Shown here in pieces: positions 1 to 12,829 of a stretch of DNA of 64,000 nucleotides (positions are counted from its first letter, which is position 1; the number at the start of each line of letters is the position of its first letter). Origin of the DNA: Callaeas wilsoni (lineage: Eukaryota > Chordata > Aves > Passeriformes > Callaeidae); NCBI GenBank assembly GCA_013398955.1, contig VWPU01012696.1:62001-126000 (forward strand). Direction: 5' to 3'. The position numbers and the translations under genes are program-made. The notes below the pieces were generated by a model, which saw only the letters and a program-made list of their open reading frames with translations, did not search any database and had not been told where the DNA came from.

Positions 1-297
1 AAACTTTTTTTTCTATTTTTTAACTCTTTTATGAGTTAATTAATAATAATTATTAATTCTAATACCTGGAATAGCAGCTATGAGGAAAAAAAATAGTGTC
101 TGTTAGAGACTCAAGCTGTCTGCTCTGTTTAAGAAAAGCCTGAGATAGCTCCCAAGCCAGTTCTTAGTTAACCACAGAAACTTTTCTAACTGAGCCAGGA
201 ACTACTAAACTTGACACTAAAGATATATAAAGTGTATAGTAAAATAGTATAATCCTTTTACCACCCAGAAATTGCATTTAAAATAATTAATAGTTTA
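1..297. other. AT-rich unique sequence, nothing recognised
   Basis: Short TAAT/ATAA-rich stretch with no open frame of note and no repeat I recognise. Degenerate A/T sequence just before 298 could be the worn 3' tail of the CR1 that follows. Confidence 0.5.
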
Positions 298-428
298 CTT
301 TGGAAGAGTCCTCTAGGGGCCATCTGATTCAAACTACACTCAAAGCAGGACTAGCTTTGAAGGTTAGTCCAAATTTGAATTCAGATTAGGTTGCTTGGAA
401 CCTTGGCTGTAAACTTGTTGAATCCAGC
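298..428 (-). mobile_element. CR1 LINE fragment, 3' region, degraded
   Basis: On the plus strand this reads as the reverse complement of the 3' untranslated part of an avian CR1. The diagnostic run is tggaagagtcctctaggggc followed by a cat-ctgattcaaac segment, then caaagcaggactagcttt and aggttgcttggaaccttggc. The usual avian form has ggaagg-gacctctgg-ggtcatct-gtccaac at the first position. The short terminal octamer-like repeat is no longer clear, so the copy is old or 3'-eroded. No coding part is present. Confidence 0.75.
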
Positions 429-2234
429 TCTGGTTTACTCATTCTGAAAAGCACAACACCCATCATTAATGCCCTGAAGAAGTGTTAATATAGATTTAAA
501 CTCTCTTAAGTGTTACTTCTAACTCCATACTTCAGAAACAGCAAAATTGTGGAAGATCACAAGGGCACAAATCTGTTGCTGAAATAGCCACCAAAAGTCT
601 GCTTGGGGTAATTCACAATCATGCAGGATTTAAGTGGGAACTGTGTCCATTCCAGTGGAGGACACATCAGAGCAATAACACGTAGCCTAGCTGCTCTAAG
701 GGTGAACTGTGAACTGAATATCCCCATCGTGTCGTCTAAAATTCTGTGTATTAGTCCCAAACCTAATCTAGCTGAACCCCTTGTCACCTCCTGCAGCTCA
801 GCTGCAGTCACCCTTCAGCATGCTCCAGACTGTGCAGGGAGAGGTGATTGCCATGCTCATAGCACACCATGTGTTTGTCCCCCAGAGATGCTAACATGCC
901 TTTCTGGAGTGGGATGGCCAGTCTTTCATCTAGAAGCAGCTTCTTTTATAGCACTTATCAAAGATTTAGTTTAGGCAAAGAGCATTGACTACCTCCTTGA
1001 TCTTCTGTGCCTATCCATGGAGTAGGTATTGTGTCTCAGCTATATTGCCAATTGTTAACTCTCTTTAAATATATTTAATTGCAATGCTCTAAAATCCTTC
1101 TGTAATATTTGTTTCCTGTGTCCTTTGAAAGGCTACTACCTCCTTATTAATTGAAATTACTCCTCTTACTTGAAATTGCTGGGCCAATATTTAGCTTCCT
1201 TTATAATTTTCAAGCAACAGTACAAGAAGGTTGTTATCTTTAACAGGGTCCAAAAACCTGTGTGCATATATGTCCATGAGCTGCAATCCAAACAAGCTGT
1301 CTGGTCTCACTGGCTATTCATAAAACAGGAGCTTAGCAGCAGTGTTGTCTCAGCTAATCTAGGGAGATCCAGCAAATCTTTCTTGTAGCTGTAAGACAGC
1401 CCCCTAGTTTGTTCTTTACTGACTGTCCTTTTCTAAGTACTGCTTGTGTTTGTAATTCCAAATGCTATTGATTTTTATCTGATTTCTGAGAGGGTACAAA
1501 GCCCTGCACCTTTTAGATTGTATCTTCACCTGTTAGCTGGTTATATTGTATGAATCGTATTGATTTGAAGGAAAAGAAGCTAACAGCAGCACTTGGTTTT
1601 AGATCAAGAGTAGTATGTATCTTGAAATTCTACTCCCTCTCATGGAAAGAAAATCTGTGCTCTGAAAATTTATTTATTTATTTATTTGTTTATTTATTTG
1701 CTTTCCACAGCAGTCTTAGTGAAAACAGAGTCAAACTGTGTTCTGTAAGAGGATGAACAGCAATAGTTCATGCTCCAATCATCTCCAATAATTTACACTT
1801 ATGAAACAGGATAAAGGCTGATGGTTACACAGAGTACACTCTTCATGAGCAAAGCCTACTATGCTCTTAATGAATACAGTATTTTGTTACATGCAAACTT
1901 CCATACTACTTGAGAGAATTAGCAGTGTGCTGAAAATGAATAAAAGAGGGAAATAAATAATGCTGAGATTTTGCTAAAGTGGAATAGCTATTTATGTATT
2001 TTTCTCAAGCCTTATCACATGGTTAACACTAATGAACAAAGATATATAAGCTGCTGATCTCGGATGGTGCAAAGTACTTCATAGTGGCAGTGTCTTGTCC
2101 CTACCTTCTTGTATGGAATTCTGGAGGAAAAGTGTGAATGAGTCACGCAGCTGTAGTTTGCATTGATATCCAAAACAGAATGGTACAGAACCACCAGAAA
2201 GTACAGAAAAGTAGTTTACAACCTCTGACTACAG
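429..2234. other. Unique AT-rich sequence without a recognised gene
   Basis: No repeat or gene was recognised apart from the TTTA microsatellite listed separately. The longest open frame, 621-974 on the plus strand (117 codons), has mixed composition, no domain I know and no splice or promoter context, so I do not call it a gene. Confidence 0.5.
1669..1700. repeat. (TTTA)n microsatellite with TTTG interruptions
   Basis: Seven to eight tandem TTTA/TTTG units in a row. It accounts for the Phe-Ile-Tyr-Leu-rich appearance of the open frame crossing it. Likely length-polymorphic. Confidence 0.9.
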
Positions 2235-2300
2235 ATGTACTATGTAGAAATGAAAAAGCCTGTAACAGAAAACAGTTTTCTAAGTGCTGATGCAAATAAG
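2235..2300 (+). other. Candidate 66-bp exon (splice-site-flanked open frame)
   Basis: The segment begins with ATG directly after a ctctgactacag acceptor-like site and ends AAG before gtaagag, a strong donor. It is 66 bp, a multiple of three, open in the ATG frame (22 codons), and encodes a hydrophilic peptide starting MYYVEMKKP. The polypyrimidine tract is weak. Vertebrate non-coding DNA contains many such pseudo-exons and I recognise no protein family, so this is only a candidate. Confidence 0.15.
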
Positions 2301-5149
2301 GTAAGAGTTCAAAGAAACAGTAAGAAACAGTCTAGACCACATTACTCATGCCCATTTTGCAAGAAATATCCTGCCTCACATTGTGAGCAAGGCTGCTTTC
2401 TGGCACTGGATTTAATTGGAACCATCTTACAGGCAGCATCAACTTCTGAGCTGGAAGTTCAACCTACTGCTGGAATAAGACCTCAGCTGGTGCTTGTACA
2501 ACTGACCACTCACAGCCCTGGACTCCTGACATAAAATGTTGGGTGCTTCCAACCTACTGTCACCTCGTGCCAGAGCCCAGCAATCCCTCTAGCCCAGACT
2601 GGAGTCAAGGCTGGGTGGCCCAACCAGCCTGGGAAGGACACCCCTGAGGATGGAGCAGAGGGCCAGTCCAATGTAAGCCCCAGCTCTCCACACAACAATC
2701 ACAAAATTTGTTAGAAGAGAAGTTAAGCAATTCAGAAAACATTGCAATATTTCTGATGATTTTTACATTCTCTGTAGGATGAAGTGTTCATGGAAAGAGA
2801 AGACATAGAAGTCTTCATGCAGCTCTGGAGGAGCTGGGAATATTCTAGCTGTTTGGACAGAATCTCTAAACACATTTGTTTTTGAATATTCAAATTTCTT
2901 CAACAGTGCTTTTGAACGTATTATTTGATTCTCACACAAGTACTTATAAAAGAATAAATGAAATTATTTATGAATATCTTTTTCATAATTTCCTTGGCTA
3001 GTTATATCCATATTAATGTCTGTAATTTTCATCTGCAATGCCAGTTGCTTTGGCTGTTTCTGTGTCAAATAATTTGTCTTTCTCTTTCTATCACATAAGC
3101 TACACGAGCATTTTTGAAATTGCTGTCCCATTTATTCCTTGATGGGCTATAATAGTCCTAATCAATATTGTGTTGGAGTCCATTTGGCCAACAGTGCTGT
3201 CATTTTTGCAGCAAATGGGAGTCATTTGCTGTCTTGCTGTCTCATACAAAAATAAAAAAGAGATTTATACTTTTTTATTCTTGCAGTTAACTCTGCTAGT
3301 TCTTTGTGCAGAAAGAAAATAAGAAAAAGTGGGGTTTGTGTTTTTCTTCTTTTTTTCCTACTGGAAATCAGCAATATGTATTCCGTAAAAATGTTGGATG
3401 GGAAGGGGAAAGCCAAAGAACCTCCTACCTGCTGGACACATTAAAAAAATTTGTCACTGACCATCTTCCATAAGTGGAGGATTAGTGCTCACAGCTGTGA
3501 GAGAGTCTTTTCCTCTGTGTTCATTTTACATCCTTGGAATATCACTCTGGTCTTGACATAAATTTACCCGGATCTCAGCTTTAATATCAATTGATTTGTG
3601 ATAGACACACCAACTAGAAGGCAGGAAAGCACTTCCTATACTTTTTATCACAGTGTTTCCATTTCCTATCTTATTTCATACCAAATGCAATCAATAAAAA
3701 ATTTTGCTTTTTAAAAATAAAAAACTATAAATGTCAAAATAGACTTGTTTCCCCAGACCTTCCCATCATCTCCTGAACATTCATGGCATACCTCTGGATT
3801 GAATGTCAGGTGGAGAATGGGACATTCAGGAAGGTAGGTTTTGCAGAATTTTTCTGAACATCTGTATTTAAAGATAAAAACAGAAGGGAGGACATCTTAA
3901 ACTGTAGCCTCCAGCTCTAGCTTTTTTTTTTGTTTCTCTTTCTGCACCACTCTGAAATATTCCTTCAGGCTGAGTGTTCTCAAGGGTGTAGAGTCTCAGC
4001 TTCTGTGGAATCACAGAGACCTGTCCATTTTAAACTTGTTAATTTTGCAATTACAATGGAATGTTGCCTGGTGCAAAGCATGTCTGTCTTTTCCTCTCTT
4101 CTGCTTCTATCAAAATTTTCTGTGTGGGCCTATGGTTCCTGTGAATCTTTTCAAGGCTTTTTCTGCAGTTTGTATGATCTAGGGACTTTTCCACTACCTG
4201 CACTCTTCTGCCTCTGCATAAAGCCTTCATTAAATGTCTCCCAGCTCAGTTGTCACCTTTATAAACTTAATCTTCTTGTGTTTGTACACACAAGCAGATT
4301 AACTATGGCTCATTTTCCCCAATGCACCAGAAACATAAAATGTTTCTTCACTACAACTCTGTATTCTGCCTCCTTACAGACACAAACGATACCATACTAT
4401 TAGCTTTCTAACATCAACTAGCTATTCTCAGAGTCCTCAATCATTACAATGCCCTCGGTATTTTATTATCTCTGCTTTTCATTAAGTTTTTCTTCTGGTT
4501 TGGACAGATCTGTATTCCATCTCAAAAATTATTTCCTTTCCTCTTTTTCTTTCTCAGCCTTTCCCCACTTTGGTATGTCATATAATCTTTATCAAAATTA
4601 ATCTCCACAGAACACAAAGACATTTAAAAGACAATTTTAAATGCTGTAAAATCTGTAGCCAAACTATATGATAAATTAAGTCTTTATGGAGTTGAATACA
4701 AAAAATGTGTCGTTAATTTTCTGCCTCTTCCTCTTTCCTTAATTTTTGGAGAGATTTTTAGTGATCATATAACAGTGTCTCTCAAAAGACACATTCCACA
4801 TTCTTTGTTACTTGTCTTTTAACCTCCTACACCTATTAGATTTTTCTCATCTCCCCTCTGCAAAATAAATTCTGTTAAAAGCAAAGCTTTGTTTCTGCCT
4901 GTGCCTTACAAATTTCTGGTGACTTCAGTATGCAGGACTGCAAGCCTTTTCTCACTTGATTAGTTTTCAATGATTGTTTAGAAGCTTTTGTTTACCAGTA
5001 GGAATGCAGCACTTCATTGTACAGTCATCCAAAGGAAGGCAAACTTACTCTTCATGTCCAGAGGAAGGACTCTTCCATCAGCTGATATGGATGATCTTTT
5101 GGCCAAGGTCATTAGTGAAACCTGTTCATATTAGAATTTGGGACTGCAT
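2301..5149. other. Unique sequence; GC-richer patch 2440-2700, pyrimidine-rich 3900-4900
   Basis: No gene or repeat is recognised. About 2440-2700 is richer in G and C than its surroundings and holds an imperfect inverted repeat (ggctgggtggcccaaccagcc-like, near 2610). From about 3900 to 4900 the plus strand is biased to T and C, giving a long open frame (3930-4403, 157 codons). Its Ser/Leu/Phe/Cys-rich composition is what pyrimidine-rich non-coding DNA produces, so it is not called as a gene. Confidence 0.45.
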
Positions 5150-5280
5150 CCTTTTGGTTTTGGTTTTTTTGGGGGGTTTGTTTGGTTGGTTGGGGTTTTT
5201 TTTGGTTTTGTTTGGTGTTGTGGGGTTTTTTTTGGAGTTTTGTTTGTTTGTTTGTTTGTGGTTTTTTGAGGTTTTCTTTG
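5150..5280. repeat. G/T-only low-complexity tract with G-run clusters
   Basis: About 125 nt with almost no A or C on the plus strand, built from TTTGG, TTTG and GGTT units. It includes runs of six G (5171-5176) and four G (5192-5195 and 5222-5225), and ggttggttgggg at 5184-5195. Such a sequence can in principle form a two-layer or bulged G-quadruplex on the plus strand. The two open frames across it are artefacts of composition (Phe/Gly/Val/Leu). Confidence 0.85.
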
Positions 5281-8200
5281 CCTAGCAACAGTATTATGTC
5301 CCATTAAGAATATACAAATTGTGTTAGGTCAACCTTTCTGGAATAAAGATGAAATTGTTAGTGGAAAGTTCTTGGGGGAGATCTACTGAGGGAAGCAGCA
5401 GAATCACAGCATGCCATGGGTGCTTGCAGTTCATACCAAGAGAACATATCAAAAGCAAGAGAGAGCTTGCATATGCTTCTTCCTTAGTGGTATTTTTTGA
5501 ACTTTAATTCCACATTTTGAGTAATGGATTTGATTTTGAGGTTGCTCTTTGTCTTTACCCTCAAACCCATATTTCAGTGTGTCTGTGCTCTGCAACCTAG
5601 TAAGCAGGTAGAACATCCTACAAATTATGTTTTTTCACTTATAAAGAAGCTTCTATTTGCCATAAGTCAACCATATGCTACAGATTCATAAGCTGCATAA
5701 GCACATATTGTGATCTGGAAATCTTCACTACCTGCAGAAAATTGCCTTAAAAATATTTTACTTGGGCAAAACTGGTGACTCTTGCGGACAGATAAAATCT
5801 GATTCTGTGGACAATGTCCTTTTACTCACAGGAATTTTGGCCTAAAAGCATTCCACTATCTTGAAAGTCTTGTATGTGTTGTGACATCTGCATCTTTCAT
5901 CTGTTTTATATTTTCAAAGGTTCCTGCTTCACACTGGCAAATGGAGCCATTTTCACAAAACTCTTGAAACCAGATTTGGCATGAAAGTGTAGGAAAACTA
6001 GGTAAGCCAGGTCTTGGCATATGTTTAATAGTTTTAAGATCAGAAGGATCTTGGCCTTTACAAATCTCATTTTGGAACGTTTCATTTTTTTTCTTCCTGC
6101 TTCTGCAAATAGCTAATGTCAATCAGTCAAATGCACACCTAAATAGGCAGCTAAGCCATGAAAAATATATCTGTCAAAAGAGAGACTGAATAATAAGATT
6201 CTGTCTATTTGTCTTTGAATACTAGTGTTGATGCAGCAGTCTTTCTCCAAATATTGCCTGAAACAAAGACTTTATCTTTTCTTGTCTTTTTGGATAGGCA
6301 ATGCTATTTTTCCATTGAACAGAAACACAGTAAACCAAGACTGTACTAAAGGTTCCTAAGCACTGGGTGTCAGTTCGAAAGAATTCTTGGGAATATATTC
6401 TTTATTTTTTTTTGAGGGGCACTTTGTGGGCCATAAAGATTATTTTTTCTGACTAAAAGAGTGAAAGGGAGGTTTAGTGAAGGAAAGAATGGGAAAAGGT
6501 ACACATTAAGACCATTAGAGTAGAAGCCACAGTAACATCAAATAAGGGAGTTGGTCATTTTCAGAGATGTTTTGAGAGAGATTCCAAGAAGAGCTTCAAC
6601 TAATTTATTTTGAGAGGAACCCATAGCAAAATCCCTAGATACTTTTGTACCCAGTCATTTCCTGAAAGAAAGAATTTCGTGGTACAAATTTTCAAGAAAG
6701 GTTTTCAATCATTTACCCATAACTGTTATAATTGCAGGCTATCGTTGTGCCCAAACATTGTCTGTACAATCTTTAGATGAACAAGAAAACACCACTCAGA
6801 GATAAATAGCAGAAAATTGTTTTTCCATTAACTGATAATGTTGACCTGACAATTTTGATGGCTAAAAGATAAAACTAGGAATGAAAACAAGTGCTTCATG
6901 CTATAGCAAAGAGCAAGTGGAGAGAAAGTGTCACTCTTCATTTGTTGAAAATCACCCATTTCTAACCAGACTGGATTTGCAAACACCAAGGATGTCAGTA
7001 GCTGAAGATTGAACACTTCTATGCTTTACCATCAGGCCATTTTTTTATTGATGGAGTCAGATAGGAGAAAAAGAATGACAGCAAGGACTAATACAAGATA
7101 AAAAACCTTTTTGAAGCTGCTCAGGGGTTTTAAGTCTTCAAAATAATCCTGCTAGAAGTGAGTTAGTGTGCAGAAAGCTGGCCAACAGTTGAATTCATTC
7201 TAAAATTCTGCCAGTGTGCAACAATGTGACTTTCTTATAGCTTCCCATAACACCTGCAGCTAAGATTATCTGCACCTTTCTAGGTTAGAGAGCCTCTTCA
7301 TTATTTAAAATACTATCAACATTTTAACCTTTGGTGATAAAGTATCCCTCATTTGGTGCCTGGCATTATTTTTTCTAAGTTTGAATGAAATATGACAGTT
7401 GTGTTAAATGACTAATGGCATAGTATTTTGTCATTACCATACATCAGAAGATTTTATTTTATGGCATTGTATTTTGTCAGTTAAAGAAAGCATTCAAAAT
7501 TGATCACAGGCAGAGACTAAAGTTTGCATATTTGTATCCGACCTGAGGGAAATCAATTTCAAATGATAACTATTAAGAGTATTAAGAAACATTGATATGC
7601 TTTCATAATTTAGTTTTGTCATATATTTCAGTATAGTTTTGGAGCACACTGTGTGCAAGCCAAAATAATAAGCAGAAAATCACTGTTTGAATGTTACAGT
7701 TATACATTAATACGATGAAAAAATCAATGTTTCCTTCACTTTAAATTTCAGTTCTCTGACAATTAGTAATTCTGTCCTGTTTTGTCAGGTTCTTCCAATA
7801 GTACCTCTCTTTGTTACTGTCTTAACAAAAACTTTTGACTTCGGTCTCTTCCCAGTAATAACTAACTACTGACAAAGCTCAATCAGAAAGTATCAAACAT
7901 AATGCAGCATTATTACCTAAGAACAAATTGACTATCACTGCTTTCTAGAAGACTCTTCTTTGAATTTATCAAGACTATTCTTGTCCATCAGACACAGAAA
8001 AAAAATTTCCTGGTCTCATTTATATTCTATGTGCACTGTGGAGTTTGACATCAGAAAGGAAAACTTCTCAAAATATTTAAATCAAAGGTGGCTTTCTAAC
8101 CCAACCATTGCTGTAGTTAAATTCCACTCATCCTTCCTTTTGTCTTGACAGCTTAAGAATGCTGAGAAATTACATTACTTTCCTTCAAACTATTAAAATG

Positions 8201-8679
8201 CAATTTGCCAAGTATCACATTTTATAATACCCAATGCAATCTGTATTATATCATTGTCAGGAAAGAAGGCATTTATAGCACAGACCTTCAAGCAACCAAG
8301 TCCAATGGGCCAAAGGGGAAAGAGAATTAAGTAGAAAGGGAACATAATTTGATATCTGAAATACTGACTGTGCATAAAAAGGTGGATAACTCTTGTCACA
8401 TTCACTGTGTTCCACTTGACTTCCAACTGCCTGAGTTTTATGCTATTAAAAAAAAAAAGGAGAAAACCAATATTTTCAGATGATGAATATTTCTGAAGTC
8501 GTTCAAACAAGTCAGACAGAAAATGAAACATAAGGTGAAAAAGATACCGGAAATGAGATGTGATTAGAGGGCATTATTTTTCACGGGGAAGAATTATAAG
8601 CTTTAGGGATGGGAGAAAGTTTGCTCATGAAAATCCTGGTTTTGAGGGGGTCTACAGGAATAATTAACATCCAGTGATC
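5281..8679. other. Unique AT-rich sequence, nothing recognised
   Basis: 3.4 kb with short scattered open frames (none over about 90 codons), no recognised repeat, no RNA gene and no convincing exon. Confidence 0.5.
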
Positions 8680-8960
8680 ACATAGTCACAAAAGCACTGA
8701 TGTTGGAAAAGACCTCTGGAGATCAGCTGGTCCAACTCTCTATTCAAGCAGGACTACCCAGAGCTGGTTGCCCAAGACCATGTTGAGTCAGATGGCTTTT
8801 GAGTATCTCCAGAGAGAGAGGTATTACATGCTCCTTTTCCTGTGCTCCTGTCACTGGGCGCCACTGAAAGGAGCCTAGCTTCTTCTTCTTATCAACCTTC
8901 CTTCATGTATTTATTTATATACATTTATAAGAACCCACCTCTGATGTCAGATAACACTGA
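8680..8960 (-). mobile_element. CR1 LINE fragment, 3' UTR and end of ORF2 region
   Basis: Plus-strand text is the reverse complement of a CR1 3' end. A worn tail (catagtcacaaaagcactga) is followed by gttggaaaagacctctggag and ggttgcccaagaccatgttg. Next come the gagtatctccagagag segment and a ctcctgtcactgggcgccac segment that matches the CR1 ORF2 C-terminal coding part. A short TATTTATTTATATA expansion lies near 8910. No intact frame remains. Confidence 0.85.
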
Positions 8961-9179
8961 CTGTACTACTCGTCCTATTTTCCTATAAGGCAGATAGCAA
9001 AGGAAGTAACCACCTTTAACAACAATCATTTATCATGGTAAAGAAAAGGGTTTTCAGGTAAGGATCCATGAAAAATACAGCAGCAAGGATTTGGAGTAGC
9101 TACTGAAAAAAAACCAATGCAATCACAAAAGCAAAATGTAGAAAGTCAGGGGCAAATGATAGATATTTGGAAAGAACGG

Positions 9180-9370
9180 TAATTATCAGTGATTCACTGT
9201 AAATAATCAGCAGCAGTCAGATTACAATCAGAAAACGGCAGGAACAGAGAATAATTGTTAAAAACAAAGTAGGAGCTAATTGCCGGTGTCTAATATTGTC
9301 GATCAATTGCTTAAACAAAGACAAGTATTTGAAATTAAATAGCAATTGTTTAATTGCAATGATACAAATA
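9180..9370. promoter_or_regulatory. Candidate conserved non-coding element
   Basis: Dense in motifs typical of vertebrate developmental enhancers: TAATTG/CAATTA homeodomain-type cores (ctaattgccgg, tttaattgcaatg), ATTGT SOX-type cores, and gtaattatcagtgattcac. It has few mononucleotide runs, unlike its surroundings. This is a judgement on sequence character only; no alignment was possible. Confidence 0.2.
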
Positions 9371-10611
9371 GATGGTTTTGGGTGACAAAGGAAAGCTGAA
9401 GGAAATGAGAGTAATAGTGGTAAACTGATAAATCCAGATTATAGTAAACTTGATCAGGTAAAGTGGCATAGCAAGGAGAGAGATGACTATGCAAGTTCAG
9501 TAAACAGGATGAATAAGGTAGTTACGTGAATAAATGTGGATCAAAAGTAGTCAAAGCTGTGCTTTTAGAAATATTTTTTTCTGTGCTGCCTAGCATTTTT
9601 CTAGTGGAGATGTTGATCTATAATAAATTTCAATCTATACATATTTAATATTAATTTGTTGTAAGACTACAGATCTAGAGATTAGATTGAAAATTACTAT
9701 TCTGAGGGAGAGCTGGAAAGCAAAAACTGCAGTTCTAAAATCCTTAGTTTTAGTAGTAAATGAAAATATGTGCAATGCTTGAGAACAACCATTACAGTGA
9801 CAACAGTGCTGACATAAAGAATGTAAAAGCAGTTTCTGGTGCTGAAGAAATAAATGTGCAATAAATTAAAGCAAGAGACAAAAAAATGCAAAGGAAGATG
9901 GAGATCAAACTAAGCCTAATGTCATAAAGCCTATTCTCATAGAAACAGTTTTTACAATTCCCTGCCTTTGTTAAATAATCCTTTGGACATGAGCCATGGA
10001 AGGATGTAGCCTATTTCAATGATGTGTCTCATTCCAACTCATTTTCTGTCCACAGGCAACAGTGGAAACAAATCTGTCAGCTGTGAGAATTCCTTAATTT
10101 CCACTGTGGGCTGGGTCTAAGTATAAGGACAGAGAAAAAGAAAGCTGTTTGAAGAAATGAGTAATTCTAGCTGGTAGATTCTCAAACTCTTAATTTAAGT
10201 TTCTGTATTTCCTTCTTTAAACTTCCTGTGTCAAAACCTTTCATAAAATACTCAAGGTTTTCTTTTTAATATTTAGGTTAAGGATCAGTCCCTGAAATTG
10301 ATGAAGAAGAAACAGAATGGTAATATAAAACCACTGAAAAAACGTCACTTGGATGGGTGATATTTTACACCTAATAAAATTAAACTTAGGTATCTGGTGT
10401 TGGGTTACTTGAGGAAAGAAATGATTCACTTCAACTAACCCTTGTTAATACCACTGTAATAGTCTCTAAATAAAATTTTGTTTGAATTTCTCCCAGACAC
10501 TGTTGCATTTAGAGTTAGGGTGTAATGTGTTTCAGTTCTCCTACTCACTTTAATATTGTATAAACATAAATGTGAGTTTGTCCAACTGGTTCAATAAAAT
10601 ACTGTAAAGAG

Positions 10612-10635
10612 TCTCAAACTCTCAAACTCTCAAAG
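10612..10635. repeat. Three-copy tctcaaac tandem repeat
   Basis: Three consecutive 8-bp units (the last ends in g), flanked by agagtc/gagtct. Confidence 0.85.
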
Positions 10636-12829
10636 AGTCTTTGTATTACAAAAAATTCAATCTTCTCCTTCTAAAGAGAAGCAGGTAACCAAAGCACCAT
10701 ATGCTGGCTTGTTTAAACTTTCTTCTTGAATTTGGAAATCTTTTTCTGAATAGTGTAATACTTGGCTCTTAAAAGAACTAAGGATTATATTGTACCTTTT
10801 TTGAAGATTTATGTGCAGATTGAATGCTGCAGAAACAGACAGTTCAAGGAGGTTATGTTCTGAAAGACACAATATTTGGAACTTTGCAGGTGATTCCATC
10901 TATTGCAAAGAAATATAAATAGTTATATATCTATATATCAAAGTGATATAAACAGAAAAAAGTGTACCCATACTTTTGAAGTGAGCTGTGGTCACCGGTT
11001 TTATCACTGACAAGAGCAGCACATCTCACCTGTGCAGGGAACAGGCTTCACACACTGGGCAGTGAATAATGTAAAACAGACTTTTACAAACTTTACAAAC
11101 TGATATGAGGGGAAAATAATTTTTTTATTTGTTCTTTCTGCTACAGAAGTTCAAAATAGTTTGTATGTGTCTCATTAAATAACATGAGTAGAAAAATATT
11201 CCACTGTACTCATTCTTCCTTATGGGAGAGAGATTGAAAAAACAAACATATGGCACATGTTAAGTACATTCCTTCAGACGTTCTTTAGGAAGTGCTTAAA
11301 TGAGATGAATATGACATAAAAACTTATGGAATAGGATATGTTTGATAGAAGGATTAGTGTGTAGAAACCACAATTTATGCTTAAAATGTTTTTAAAATTC
11401 CTTATAAGCTAGAAGACACACTGCTGTTAAAAAAAAATTTTGAACACATGAGGAGTTGAAGAGACTAAAATATGAAACAAATCTTGAGAGAAAGCATGTT
11501 TTACCATTCATTCTTAGCATATTCAAAGTCTCTTTGATGATCACTTAGCCTTCTTGCCCACAAAGATCTCTGTTTCCTGTCAAAAAAATCAAAATATGGA
11601 TAATGGAATGAAAAGAAAGTCTTTTAGAACACTGGTTTGAAAGCATACAGCAGACATCTCTGTCAAGCTAGAACGACCTTCCAGGATACTGTCTTGAGTG
11701 GGCCTAAAATAGGATAGCATGCCCAAAGGACAATTTTGATATTTGGGATTCAGGGTTTGGTTAAACGCTGCTTGGGAAAGCCCCTTGGAGTCTTAAACTT
11801 GTGCCCAATAGAAAAATCAGTATAGGCTGGACTAACTCCAGGGCTGATAGAAGCTACAATCATTTGTAATAGTGTATAACTGTAGAGTCAAATGCCCTGT
11901 ATTACAGGTATGTGTTACAGACATTACAACTGTACTCCTTTAGAATCCTGCAGCAGCTTAATACAAACATCTCAAGGCATACCAGATTCCCAAGAAAAGT
12001 GATGCTTCAAGTAACAAGTTTCCATAAGATAAAGCAACCAAATTTAACCAATATTTAATTGCCCTTCTTTTGTCATTGTGATTTTAAATGTCCCCTTACA
12101 ATACTTTAAAATGTGCACCATTTAAGAAAGACAAAACTAGCAAGCAGATTTAAACAGGAATTTTGTGCAAGTATCATCATGCTGCCATGAATCTTTTTTA
12201 ATTATCTGGTCCAATTTTCTGTGTGTAACTCCCATGAATGGGAGAAAGTTTTCTGGAAGAATTAGGATTTTTTTTCTCCATATTTCTAATCTCCAAGTGG
12301 CTCAGCTTCTTCTCAGGGAAGAAAAAAGCAACCAACCAACAATCCAACTCCCTTTCAAAGAAATAAACCAAAAAATCCCACAAGAAAAAAGAAAGTTTAG
12401 AAGGGCATGGGCATCGTGATCTGGGTAATGTAGATTCTACAGCCCATGTGCTACCTCAGTGTTTTTTGAGGAATCAGGAGAGAGAGAGAACAGGGAAAAC
12501 TGGTTTTAGGTTTCTCTTGGAAATTCTTGCTTACTTAGTTTCTAAATTCACTCTTAAAATTATAGAGACCCATCAGTCACAGTTATTGCTAGGATGCTAG
12601 ACCCTTTCATACTTCCTCAGTCTTAGACATCTCAAAGACAAAAATATAAAGTGATCAGCAAGGTGATTAAACAAACAAGTAAGCAGACAATATGTATTGG
12701 GAACAAATCACCTCTCTAGGTACCTAAAACTCCACTAAACAGAAGGTTGTTATCTCAATTAAGTTGTTATGTCACTTTTTATTAATTGCTTTTTTCCTTC
12801 ATCAAATAATAATGTGTTAAAGAAAAATG

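Noticed and set aside
2235..2534. Possible zinc-finger-like CPFC...H...C pattern around 2350-2390
   Set aside because: Spacing does not fit a C2H2 finger (the second half lacks the His pair), and the frame is a single isolated stretch.
3930..4403. 157-codon plus-strand open frame
   Set aside because: It lies in pyrimidine-rich sequence that disfavours stop codons. Its composition is Ser/Leu/Phe/Cys-rich with no domain, and there is no promoter or splice context.
5150..5280. Interstitial telomere repeat
   Set aside because: No TTAGGG units; the tract lacks A entirely over long stretches.
4974..5285. 103-codon frame ending in a hydrophobic Gly/Phe/Leu segment that resembles membrane helices
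   Set aside because: The hydrophobic part is simply the G/T-only tract translated.
8961..9056. Exon-like segment ending ttttcag|gtaagg near 9056
   Set aside because: All three frames across the possible exon contain stops, and the upstream acceptor is poor.
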